DNA from: an uncultured Eubacterium sp.
Lineage (GTDB): Bacteria > Bacillota > Clostridia > Lachnospirales > Lachnospiraceae
Assembly: GCA_910584245.1 (NCBI GenBank)
Contig: CAJTZF010000002.1
Coordinates: 124,001-188,000 of the forward strand
Length of the DNA: 64,000 nucleotides
Direction of reading: 5' to 3'
A program made the position numbers and the translations under genes. Shown here piece by piece: positions 28,813 to 37,101 of this stretch. The notes under the pieces are model-generated. The model was given only the letters and a program-made list of their open reading frames with translations, was not told the DNA's origin and made no database searches. Numbering within the stretch: position 1 is the first letter of the stretch; every line of letters starts with the position of its first letter.

Positions 28813-29571
28813 ATGGCGACACATATTATTTTATTTTACATATTTGTATTTTTATACGGTATTGTGATTGGAAGCTTTCTGAATGTATGTATTTACCGTA
28901 TACCGAAGAAAGAAAGTGTTGTAGCGGTGGGTTCTCATTGTATGTATTGTGACCACAGGCTGGCCTGGTATGAATTGTTTCCGCTGTTCAGTTTTCTGTT
29001 TCTCAAAGGCAGATGCCGGTATTGCGGAACAAAGCTGCCGATTCAGTATCCGGTAGTGGAATTTGTAAATGGCATGCTGTACCTGGTTGTCTTTGCCGTA
29101 GATGGAATCAACCTGCAAAGTGTTCTTTACTGTTTTTTGTCTTCCGCGCTTCTTGTGCTGAGTGTCGTTGATTACCGCACGCTTGAGATTCCTATACAGG
29201 TAAATGCCATTATTTTGGCGATTGGTATTGTACATCTTGTGTTAGATTATACAAACTTTATACACTACGTGATTGGCTTCTTTTCAGCAAGCCTTTTTCT
29301 GCTCTTGTGCCTTATTTTGACAAAGGGGAAGGGAATTGGCGGCGGTGATATTAAGCTGATGGCGGTTGCGGGACTTTGTCTCGGGTGGGTTAATATCCTG
29401 CTCGCTCTTGCAGTTGGCTGTGTTGTCGGTTCGATTATTCAGCTTATCGTAATTGCGGTGACGAAAAATAAGACAAAATTTGCGATGGGTCCTTATCTTT
29501 CAATTGGTATTTTTATTGCCATGCTTTGGGGGGATTCTTTTCTGGACTGGTATATGGGATTATTAATATAA
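28813..29571 (+). CDS. pilD: Prepilin peptidase / N-methyltransferase PilD (A24 family)
   Basis: A 252-residue polytopic membrane aspartic protease that cleaves and N-methylates the prepilins encoded nearby. It begins with the IGSFLNVCIYRIP segment. Two CxxC pairs (CMYC, CRYC) mark the methyltransferase zinc site. Catalytic Asp residues lie in VDYRTLEIP and GGGDIKLM. The ATG at 28813 follows AAGGAGAA. A 10-base direct repeat (AGCGGATTGC at 28748 and 28783) lies in the pilA-pilD gap. Confidence 0.94.
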   Translation: MATHIILFYIFVFLYGIVIGSFLNVCIYRIPKKESVVAVGSHCMYCDHRLAWYELFPLFSFLFLKGRCRYCGTKLPIQYPVVEFVNGMLYLVVFAVDGINLQSVLYCFLSSALLVLSVVDYRTLEIPIQVNAIILAIGIVHLVLDYTNFIHYVIGFFSASLFLLLCLILTKGKGIGGGDIKLMAVAGLCLGWVNILLALAVGCVVGSIIQLIVIAVTKNKTKFAMGPYLSIGIFIAMLWGDSFLDWYMGLLI

Positions 29572-29633
29572 GAATTATGTTTGCTTTCTCCTTTCCCGCA
29601 TGGATGGTCAATATCATGAAAGAGGATGCAAGG

Positions 29634-29685
29634 TTTATGGATTTCAGTGTTTTTACATGCTTGAGAAGGCAGTGAAATCCATAAA
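29634..29685 (+). repeat. 13-bp inverted repeat in the pilM leader
   Basis: TTTATGGATTTCA (29634-29646) and TGAAATCCATAAA (29673-29685) are perfectly complementary across a 26-base loop, in the 144-base gap between pilD and the pilM-pilN fusion gene. The right arm ends 18 bases before the AAAGGAGG site at 29703. No U-tract follows, so it looks like a regulatory leader hairpin or operator rather than a terminator. Confidence 0.5.
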
Positions 29686-29715
29686 ATGAGGAGTGGTATA
29701 ACAAAGGAGGTTTTT

Positions 29716-31527
29716 ATGGCGAAAAAGGTAGTTGTAGTTCGTGTCGGAGCGAAAACGATACGAATTGTACATATGGACAACAATCCGGTAAATCCTACGG
29801 TATATGGATGTGTGCGTGTACCGACGCCGCAGGGTGCCGTTGTGGATGGAGAAGTAAAAAATATTATAGACGTCAGCCGGAGGATCCGGCAGGCATGTCT
29901 GGAAAAGGGAATTACTTCAAAAGATGTTATTTTTTCCCTCTCCTCCTCCAAAATAGCCAATCGTGAAACGACAATTCCCTTTGTCAAGGACAGCAAAATC
30001 CAGGACATTGTCATGGCGAAGGTCGACGATATGTTTCCGATTGACAAGGACAGATATATTTTCTCCTATGTAAAACAAGGGGGCGGCAGGAAGGCCAAAG
30101 AAGATGAAACCGTGACGGATGGCAGTGAGAAGAAGAATGTCGAAGAAGAGCTTGATATCACGGATGATACAAAGGACGAAAAAGAAAAAAGAAAAAAGAA
30201 AAAAGGCGGCGGGTTAAATTTTTCCATTGGGAAAAAATCCAAGGAGAGTGAAGCGGGAAATGTTATTGATCTTCTCGTCTATGCGGCTCCTATCGATCTT
30301 GTCCGTTCCTATTATGCGCTGGCAGAGGGCTGTGATTTCCATGTTGTGGCGATAGAAGTAGATGGAAATGGTATTTTCCAGATTATGAAGCGCCAGGTCG
30401 TTGAAGGTGTAGAGATGGCTGTCCAGATCAACCGTGACAATACGCTTATTAACATTATGAGCAAGGAAAAGCTTTTGCTGCAGAGGGTGATCCCATACGG
30501 GGCGACGACGATTATTGAAGCGGCGATGGAGGAGCCGGCATTTCAAGTTTCGGAGTATGACAAGGCGTCAAATCTTCTCGCCTCACAGCGGGTGCTGCTG
30601 CACACCTTCAATGCGTCAAACCCACAAAATGATTTGTCCATGCAAAAGCGGATTGAGCTCACGCAAAGCGCCTCCTCTTTGATCGGGAACATTTCCCGCG
30701 TTATGGAGTATTACAATTCCAGGTACCGGGAAAATCCGGTGCAGTCGATTATTGTTACCGGCAACGGCGCAAAACTGGCGGGTATTCATGAACTGATGAC
30801 GAATGAGCTCGGCATACCGGCGAGGACGCCAACGGAGCTGTCCGGTGTATCATTTAACCGGCAGATCCAGGTGAATACGAATATTTTGCAGTATGCCGGC
30901 TGCTTCGGTACGGTGTTTAGTCCGGTAAATTTTGTGCCGGATGAAATCAAAAATAAATCTGCGACAAAAGAGTCGGTGTTTAGTATCGCGGTCGTATTTG
31001 CGGCGTCGTTTGTGCTCTGTGCGGTATTGGCTATATTTTCCTTTGTACGCGTCGGAACGGCGCAGAGTGACTATGAAAGGGCACATGCGAAGGCGGTATC
31101 CATGCAGCCGACGGAGGACCGTTACAATGAGCTGATCCAGACGTTGAAGCGGGTCCGCATATACCAGGATTTGAACTATACAGTAGATACAAATAACAAC
31201 CGTCTTCATGATGTGTTGGATCATATCAAGAAATCCTGTCCGGATAAATTCCGTATTGACTCGATTACGACGACGGACGAAGGGGGAACGATCAATTGTA
31301 CGACAAATGATAAGCTCGCTTCGGTGGCGGCGGTTATTATCCGGTTGAATTTATGTACGGATATCCGAAATGTAATGGTATCCAGTGCCATTACGGAGAC
31401 AAAGGACGAATTGACGAAAAAGCGTCAGTATTCGTATACAATTACATTTGATTATGTACCTCATTGGGATACGATGGATTCAGTGACCAAAGGGTACCGG
31501 GAGATGCTGGATAAGGAGGGGAGCTGA
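29716..31527 (+). CDS. PilM-PilN fusion, type IV pilus alignment protein
   Basis: A 603-residue protein joining two normally separate pilus components. Residues about 1-410 are a PilM-type actin-like ATPase (MAKKVVVVRVGAKTIRIVHM; IIVTGNGAKLAG). They are interrupted by a roughly 55-residue highly charged Lys/Glu/Asp insertion at about 125-180. After a single transmembrane helix (about 421-443) the C-terminus looks like PilN: a coiled start, then a small alpha/beta domain ending YSYTITFDYV. Fusing the two fixes their stoichiometry across the membrane. The start is ATG 29716 behind AAAGGAGG. Confidence 0.85.
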   Translation: MAKKVVVVRVGAKTIRIVHMDNNPVNPTVYGCVRVPTPQGAVVDGEVKNIIDVSRRIRQACLEKGITSKDVIFSLSSSKIANRETTIPFVKDSKIQDIVMAKVDDMFPIDKDRYIFSYVKQGGGRKAKEDETVTDGSEKKNVEEELDITDDTKDEKEKRKKKKGGGLNFSIGKKSKESEAGNVIDLLVYAAPIDLVRSYYALAEGCDFHVVAIEVDGNGIFQIMKRQVVEGVEMAVQINRDNTLINIMSKEKLLLQRVIPYGATTIIEAAMEEPAFQVSEYDKASNLLASQRVLLHTFNASNPQNDLSMQKRIELTQSASSLIGNISRVMEYYNSRYRENPVQSIIVTGNGAKLAGIHELMTNELGIPARTPTELSGVSFNRQIQVNTNILQYAGCFGTVFSPVNFVPDEIKNKSATKESVFSIAVVFAASFVLCAVLAIFSFVRVGTAQSDYERAHAKAVSMQPTEDRYNELIQTLKRVRIYQDLNYTVDTNNNRLHDVLDHIKKSCPDKFRIDSITTTDEGGTINCTTNDKLASVAAVIIRLNLCTDIRNVMVSSAITETKDELTKKRQYSYTITFDYVPHWDTMDSVTKGYREMLDKEGS

Positions 31528-31528
31528 T

Positions 31529-32257
31529 ATGAAAGGGAAACTAACACTGGCACAAATCCGCGTCATTTTATTGCTGGCAGCGGTGCTCATGATTGTTCTT
31601 ACATATTTTCTCGTATTTCAAAGAAATATGAACCAGGCGGATGAGTTTGAGACGAAGATGAGGGCGGAAAACAAACGCATTGAATATTTGACCAGTTTGG
31701 AGAAAAAAGTGTCGGATTTGGAAATTTATACATCTCTGTTTACAGGTGAGATTGATGGCTTTATTAAATCATTCCCCGTTAAACTGACACAGCAGAAGTC
31801 ACTTTACCTTATATACCGTATGATGCTCGACAGCGGTATTGACATAGAGAGTATCACGGCAGGAAATGAGGCTCCTTTCTACCATAAAGGAAGGGTATTG
31901 CATTCAGAGGCGGACCAGAAACAGATACAGCAGGAGGCAGAAAAGGAAGAGCCGCTGTCTGAAATAGGCGTTGTCTCTATGGAACAAATGATCGGTTCGA
32001 AGTCAAATTATACGGTCCATGTATCGGGTGCGACGAAGGATATTTACAAAGCGCTGGACTGGATCCGGGACAGTGAGGAGAAGCTCTCTATTGGAAGCGT
32101 GAATCTTCAGTTTGACAGCAGTACGGGCAAACTGAAGGGAAGCATTGGCATTAATTTTTATTCGATGCTTGGCAACGGTGTTCCCTATTCGGATCCTGAC
32201 ATTGGAGAGTTTACATTTGGATTGGATACGGTGTTTGGAGAATTTCACAACGAGTAA
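31529..32257 (+). CDS. pilO: PilO-like pilus alignment protein
   Basis: A 242-residue single-pass membrane protein. A short cytoplasmic tail is followed by a helix (VILLLAAVLMIVLTYFLVF), then a coiled coil with LEKKVSDLEIY, and a ferredoxin-like outer domain. This is the PilO layout, and the gene starts one base after the PilM-PilN stop, the position expected for PilO. Sequence conservation in this family is low, so the call rests on topology and context. Confidence 0.75.
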   Translation: MKGKLTLAQIRVILLLAAVLMIVLTYFLVFQRNMNQADEFETKMRAENKRIEYLTSLEKKVSDLEIYTSLFTGEIDGFIKSFPVKLTQQKSLYLIYRMMLDSGIDIESITAGNEAPFYHKGRVLHSEADQKQIQQEAEKEEPLSEIGVVSMEQMIGSKSNYTVHVSGATKDIYKALDWIRDSEEKLSIGSVNLQFDSSTGKLKGSIGINFYSMLGNGVPYSDPDIGEFTFGLDTVFGEFHNE

Positions 32258-32285
32258 GAAAATGGAAAGAGAGGCGGTGTGACGT

Positions 32286-33512
32286 ATGTGTTTGGAAAAA
32301 TGGTCAACGGATGACGGGGGATTTTCCCTTATCGAAGTTATTTTGGCGGTGGCGATTCTGGCACTTATGACACTGCCGATCTTGAATTATTTTACAAATT
32401 CTTCTCTCCGTACGATTGATGGGCGCGATAAGCAGACGGCCACGATGGCCGCTGAAAATGTTGTGGAGGAGCTCAGCACCTTTTCAAATTATGAGCAGAT
32501 CCGGGAACTGACGGCTACACCAGATCCGGCAGCCCCGACGCCGTCCGCCGAATCGGGGTGGAAGACGTCGGAGCCCGAATTAGGAGAAGCGGAGGATCCC
32601 AAATCGGATTACATAGAAAAAAAACTTACGCTGAACGGGTTTGATTTTCTGGCAAAGGTACGCATTAATTACGGTGTGTACCACAGCGGGACGAAGACGA
32701 TTAATGATAGCGCCGGGGAGGAAATTGGCAGCGGGACGGGAGATGTTATCCGTTCGGAATTTAATGATTACAAGATTCCAAATCCGAGTGAGGTGTACTC
32801 GGAATCTAATGTCGTAGCGTCGGAAAATGACGAGATTGACACGGCGCTCAGTGAGATTTATACGACCGTCCAGGCGGCGGGCGCCAGGTCGGTTACTTAC
32901 AAAAATATACGGGACAATATGAGCCGGACCATATGCGTTGACGTGAGCTATTTAAGCGACAAAGAGTATTCTATCCGCGTTTATTATTTGTACTCCTATA
33001 ATTACAATGGTTCTACTTACCAGGCCGAGGTAACGTTGGAAAATAAAGCGGTGGAGAAAAGTAAATTTAAACGAGTATTTGTATTTTATGATCCGCTGCG
33101 GCCGGGGCAGCTTCAGGATCCGGTCCGGGTGCGGACGGGTAGCGAGATTTCAGGCAGTAAGCAGATTCCGACCAGCGAGGGTGACCGCGCGTCCGAAGAG
33201 ACGGGGACTGTTGTTAAAGACATGGAGTTCTATTTTGCCGTGCAGATTACAAAGCCGGAGGTGCTGACTACAAAACCTGCGGATTATAAAATCTCGGTAG
33301 ATTGTGTTAATGCGTTAAATGCAAAATTTTTCACAAACGTGGGAGACATTATGGGGGTCACAAGCAATGAATCTGGAACAAATGATTTCGTAGAACGGAA
33401 ATCGAAGGAACGGATCGGGCGTATTTTTGTCGATATATATGAGCTGGCTCCGAACGGCAGGAGATGGGGGGACAAACCGGTTGCCCACATGGAGACGACA
33501 ATGGCTGAGTAA
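32286..33512 (+). CDS. Large prepilin-like protein (PilV/PilW type)
   Basis: A 408-residue protein with a class III signal: leader MCLEKWSTDDGG, cleavage before FSLIEVILAVAILALMTLPI, Glu at +5. The extracellular part is far longer than a normal pilin and contains Pro/Ser and charged stretches. It is probably a minor pilin that primes or caps the fibre. It follows PilO by 28 bases within the same operon. Confidence 0.82.
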   Translation: MCLEKWSTDDGGFSLIEVILAVAILALMTLPILNYFTNSSLRTIDGRDKQTATMAAENVVEELSTFSNYEQIRELTATPDPAAPTPSAESGWKTSEPELGEAEDPKSDYIEKKLTLNGFDFLAKVRINYGVYHSGTKTINDSAGEEIGSGTGDVIRSEFNDYKIPNPSEVYSESNVVASENDEIDTALSEIYTTVQAAGARSVTYKNIRDNMSRTICVDVSYLSDKEYSIRVYYLYSYNYNGSTYQAEVTLENKAVEKSKFKRVFVFYDPLRPGQLQDPVRVRTGSEISGSKQIPTSEGDRASEETGTVVKDMEFYFAVQITKPEVLTTKPADYKISVDCVNALNAKFFTNVGDIMGVTSNESGTNDFVERKSKERIGRIFVDIYELAPNGRRWGDKPVAHMETTMAE

Positions 33513-33536
33513 CGAGAAGAAACGGGGGTTTTTCAG

Positions 33537-35954
33537 ATGTTTGGTAAATGGATGCAGAAACTGAAAGAAAAACTGAATCAGGCGGGCAGTGATAACCGTG
33601 GTTCGGCATTTATCGCTGTGATCATCGGAGTGATGGCTCTTATGATTATCGGGGCAACGATTTTATCCCTCGCTACGAATTATGTAATTACCGTCATAAC
33701 AGACCAGAAATTGACAGAAAACTTTTATGAGACAGAAGGAGCGGTCGGTGAAATTCGAAGCGGCCTGGAGGAGATTTGTGGGAAGGCAAATGAATATGCG
33801 TATATGGAGGTAATAAATCATTACAATAGCACGGACCGCACGGAGGACAATACATTATCTTCGACGATGCACACAATGAAAGAAAAATTTGCGGTCAAAT
33901 ATCTGACTGGTATTATGGCAATGCTGAAAAACCCAAATCTGCATGAGCTTGATAATAGTGTAAATACCGTTGACAACCGGCTGGATTTGGACAATGGCTG
34001 GGACGGCAGTGACCAGCCGGAGAAGGGCCTGTGGAAAAGCTTTAAGATTGATTCGGTCAAACAGATGGTTGCCAGGCCTTCGACTGTCGGTTCCACCTAC
34101 AGCGGAAATGAGCTGCGGTACGGATTCCGGGTGATCCGGGAGGACGAGGAGCCGGATGGGAAAATCAAAGAAATGTATCTTATTATCAGCGGTTTGAAAG
34201 TTGATTACACAGATGTGGACGGGTATCGGACGGTTGTTCAGACAGATATCCGTGTGGATGTGCCCGAATATAGTTTTGAGGGAAATGACACGATTGACGA
34301 GATGAAAAAATATATTGTCATTTGCGACGAGAAGCTTTCAGTGGCAACGAATGACCTGTCGGGAAGCACTTATGGCATTGGTTTTACCGGAAATGTGTAT
34401 GCCGGTGGAACGCATGACGGTTCCGGCAACTATGGAACGGGAATTGATATCAATTCTAAGGCGCAAAATATTATATTTGACAGTGATAAAATTATAAGCC
34501 GCGGGGATTTGACGATCCAGGATAAGGCAGGTGTGAGCATTGTAAATACCGACGGCGAGCTATGGTTGAAAAATATCGTTTTGGCAAGTGGTCCGGATGC
34601 CCCGGGCGGACCGGGTGTATCCCTTCAGACGAAGCTGGAATTGTTTACAAATGCATATATTTTGGATGATTTAAGTATCGACAATAACAATGCCTATGTC
34701 GATCTGGCGGGAAATTATTATGGCTACAGCTATAATGTAAATAATACGGTAACCGATCCGGACGCAACGAGTTCGGAGTACAGCAGTGCGATACTGGTAA
34801 ACGGCAGAAATACAATGTTAAAGAGCGACCGGCTGAAAAAACTAGTTTTGGCGGGACGTACGTTCGTATCAAGATACGATAACAGGGTAAGTGGAGTGCC
34901 GGAACCGGATATTAGCATGGGAGAATCTCTGGCGGTAAAGAGCAACCAGATTGCGTACCTTGTACCGGATGAGTGCATTATTCCGATGGGGCAGGGACAC
35001 AATCCGCTGCTGGTTACAGAAGTAAGAGGCGACAATTATATGGACTCTATCAATCTGGACCAGTTAAAGCAGACGATGGCTTGGCCATATTTGAATGAAA
35101 GCAAACCGGTTATTGCAAATTATAATAACGATGGCGGCTATGTATATTTGTACTTAAATTTTGCGAACCAGAACATGGCGAATCAATATTTTTCCAAATT
35201 TTATTCTGAGCCGGAAAATAAGGCGATACTGGACGAGCGCGCAGAAACCTATATTTCTACAATGGATAATGAAGGTATGAAGCTCGGAGCGCAGTTGTAC
35301 CTCTTAGCTGGAAATATTATTCACAACTATTATGCGGCGGATGGTTCGGTGAAGCAGACGGCAAATTATTTTGATGGAGCAGGGAATCCGAATCCGGAAA
35401 TGCTGCGGGATGGCGCAAAGAGAATGGAGAATTATGTTGGAAAGCAGTTAGCCCTTGTTAATTCCGGCTATCATACAGGGATGGCCAGCCGGTACGAGCT
35501 TCTTTCTGACAGCGATAAATCCCAGTTAGTCCGGGACCGCATTATTAATTTCGGCCAGATTGATGCGGATGCTGCTATTATGGATATCCGCAAAGACAAC
35601 ACGGATGCGGTAGTCGGCGGGGAGCTTTATATCACACCGGGGAATTATACGGTAGACGGCTCGATTCCGAGAGGACTAATTATATCGGGGGGAAGCGTCA
35701 CTGTGCAGAGAAACTTCGAGGGCCTTATACTGGCTAAAAATGGAGTTTTTGTACAGGGTTCCAATATTCAGCTGACAGCAAATTCTTCTCTGGTCGGCAG
35801 CTTAATAGAAATGATCCGAAATGATCCGGACTTGTCTAAATATTTTTATGATCTGGATGCGGATAAGGACCGTACAAACAAAGTCGCAGAGTGTATCCGT
35901 TATGAAAACTGGGAGAGGGACAATGACAGCCAGTTAGGAATAGGCACAGAATAA
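33537..35954 (+). CDS. Very large PilX-like pilus assembly protein
   Basis: An 805-residue protein with an N-terminal cytoplasmic tail and a hydrophobic helix at about 22-50 (NRGSAFIAVIIGVMALMIIG). The segment resembles PilX: a Gly precedes the helix, but the usual Phe+1/Glu+5 is missing (SAFIA instead). Model PilX proteins are under 250 residues, whereas here about 750 residues face outward. Beta-rich segments such as GLIISGGSVTVQRNFEGLIL and QLTANSSLVGSLI recall polymer-forming or bactofilin-like strands. Probably a minor pilus component or tip module; no enzymatic motif is seen. Confidence 0.7.
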   Translation: MFGKWMQKLKEKLNQAGSDNRGSAFIAVIIGVMALMIIGATILSLATNYVITVITDQKLTENFYETEGAVGEIRSGLEEICGKANEYAYMEVINHYNSTDRTEDNTLSSTMHTMKEKFAVKYLTGIMAMLKNPNLHELDNSVNTVDNRLDLDNGWDGSDQPEKGLWKSFKIDSVKQMVARPSTVGSTYSGNELRYGFRVIREDEEPDGKIKEMYLIISGLKVDYTDVDGYRTVVQTDIRVDVPEYSFEGNDTIDEMKKYIVICDEKLSVATNDLSGSTYGIGFTGNVYAGGTHDGSGNYGTGIDINSKAQNIIFDSDKIISRGDLTIQDKAGVSIVNTDGELWLKNIVLASGPDAPGGPGVSLQTKLELFTNAYILDDLSIDNNNAYVDLAGNYYGYSYNVNNTVTDPDATSSEYSSAILVNGRNTMLKSDRLKKLVLAGRTFVSRYDNRVSGVPEPDISMGESLAVKSNQIAYLVPDECIIPMGQGHNPLLVTEVRGDNYMDSINLDQLKQTMAWPYLNESKPVIANYNNDGGYVYLYLNFANQNMANQYFSKFYSEPENKAILDERAETYISTMDNEGMKLGAQLYLLAGNIIHNYYAADGSVKQTANYFDGAGNPNPEMLRDGAKRMENYVGKQLALVNSGYHTGMASRYELLSDSDKSQLVRDRIINFGQIDADAAIMDIRKDNTDAVVGGELYITPGNYTVDGSIPRGLIISGGSVTVQRNFEGLILAKNGVFVQGSNIQLTANSSLVGSLIEMIRNDPDLSKYFYDLDADKDRTNKVAECIRYENWERDNDSQLGIGTE

Positions 35955-35986
35955 CAATGCAAATTGGAAAGCAGGTGATGTCGCAT

Positions 35987-36484
35987 ATGAAAGAGCATAA
36001 TGAGGGATTTTCAATTATTGAGCTGGTCGTCGTAACAGCTATTCTCGTAATTATGTCGGGAGGAGCGGTGTTTGGACTGAGTTACCTCGATTTGGCAAAT
36101 TCTTCGAAATGTGCTGCAAAAATAGACAGCGGCATGGCAGTTCTGAAGTCAAAAAATATGGCACAGGTGTCAGCCACATATATGCACCTGTATAATATGG
36201 ATGGGGACTATTATATTGAATACAGCAACGATCCTGATTATGTACCATCCGATAGTGAACATGGGGAAATGATTGGAAACAACCGTCTTACGGTTTCTTA
36301 CAAAGAGGGAAATGAGGATACGGAAACGGTGATTGGGGAAAACGAATGCAAAACCTTTGGTATCCGCAAAAAGGATGGGGCATTTACAGGGACGACAGAG
36401 CCAACGTGTGAAATCTATATAAACGGAAAGTCAAAACATACGGTCACTCTCGTTACTAATACCGGGAAGCATTTTATAGACTGA
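35987..36484 (+). CDS. Minor prepilin
   Basis: About 165 residues, with a seven-residue leader MKEHNEG before FSIIELVVVTAILVIMSGGA, a classic class III signal with Glu+5. The remainder is a short pilin head with a polar C-terminus. The ATG at 35987 lies 11 bases after CAGGTG; the frame is open from 35957 (three bases after the previous stop), and that alternative start adds ten residues. It is one of several minor pilins in the operon. Confidence 0.82.
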   Translation: MKEHNEGFSIIELVVVTAILVIMSGGAVFGLSYLDLANSSKCAAKIDSGMAVLKSKNMAQVSATYMHLYNMDGDYYIEYSNDPDYVPSDSEHGEMIGNNRLTVSYKEGNEDTETVIGENECKTFGIRKKDGAFTGTTEPTCEIYINGKSKHTVTLVTNTGKHFID

Positions 36485-36501
36485 TAAGAGGGGGAATTTA
36501 T

Positions 36502-37086
36502 GTGAAATTGAATAATAAAGGATTTACCCTGGTCGAATTACTGCTTGCCATAGCGATTTCGACGATCGTGCTCGGGACACTTACCGCGCTTACCGTTTAT
36601 GCGTCGAGAAGCACGAAGCTGACAAATGAAAAAATAACGCTTCAAAATGAGGTTAAGGATGCAGTCAACCATATAGAGAGCTATTGTATGGAAGCGGAGA
36701 CAGCGAGCTGGCATACTGTGCCTGCCACAGGAGGTGGAACGGCGAAGGTGCTTGTCGTATATGAGCGCCGGGACGATATGAAAAGTATTGTTACCTCTTC
36801 GGCTGTCCAGGTGGATATGGTAGAAACGCTGGAGTCGGATGCGTACGCCTATTGGTTTATGAATGGGAAGCTGTATTTTGGGAAGTGCTCCCATACAGGA
36901 GATGTGAAAATTGATGCGTTGGAGGCAAAGGATATTTATCTTCTGGCGGATCATGTGAAAGAGTTTTCCTGCGAAGTAAAGAAAAATGAAAAGTCGGGGA
37001 AACAATTTGTTGAAATCGACCTGCAGGCGGGCTTAGGGCGCAGTGAATATAGTTGCAATAAAACGGTATATATACGGAATCAGTAG
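36502..37086 (+). CDS. Minor prepilin (PilW-like)
   Basis: A 194-residue prepilin: leader MKLNNKG, then FTLVELLLAIAISTIVLGTL, with Glu+5. The head domain ends in a segment rich in beta-strand residues (FVEIDLQAGLGRSEYSC). The start is the GTG at 36502 behind GAGGGGGA. Position next to the other minor pilins suggests a role in fibre initiation. Confidence 0.85.
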   Translation: MKLNNKGFTLVELLLAIAISTIVLGTLTALTVYASRSTKLTNEKITLQNEVKDAVNHIESYCMEAETASWHTVPATGGGTAKVLVVYERRDDMKSIVTSSAVQVDMVETLESDAYAYWFMNGKLYFGKCSHTGDVKIDALEAKDIYLLADHVKEFSCEVKKNEKSGKQFVEIDLQAGLGRSEYSCNKTVYIRNQ

Positions 37087-37101
37087 AAAGGAGTGGTTGT
37101 C

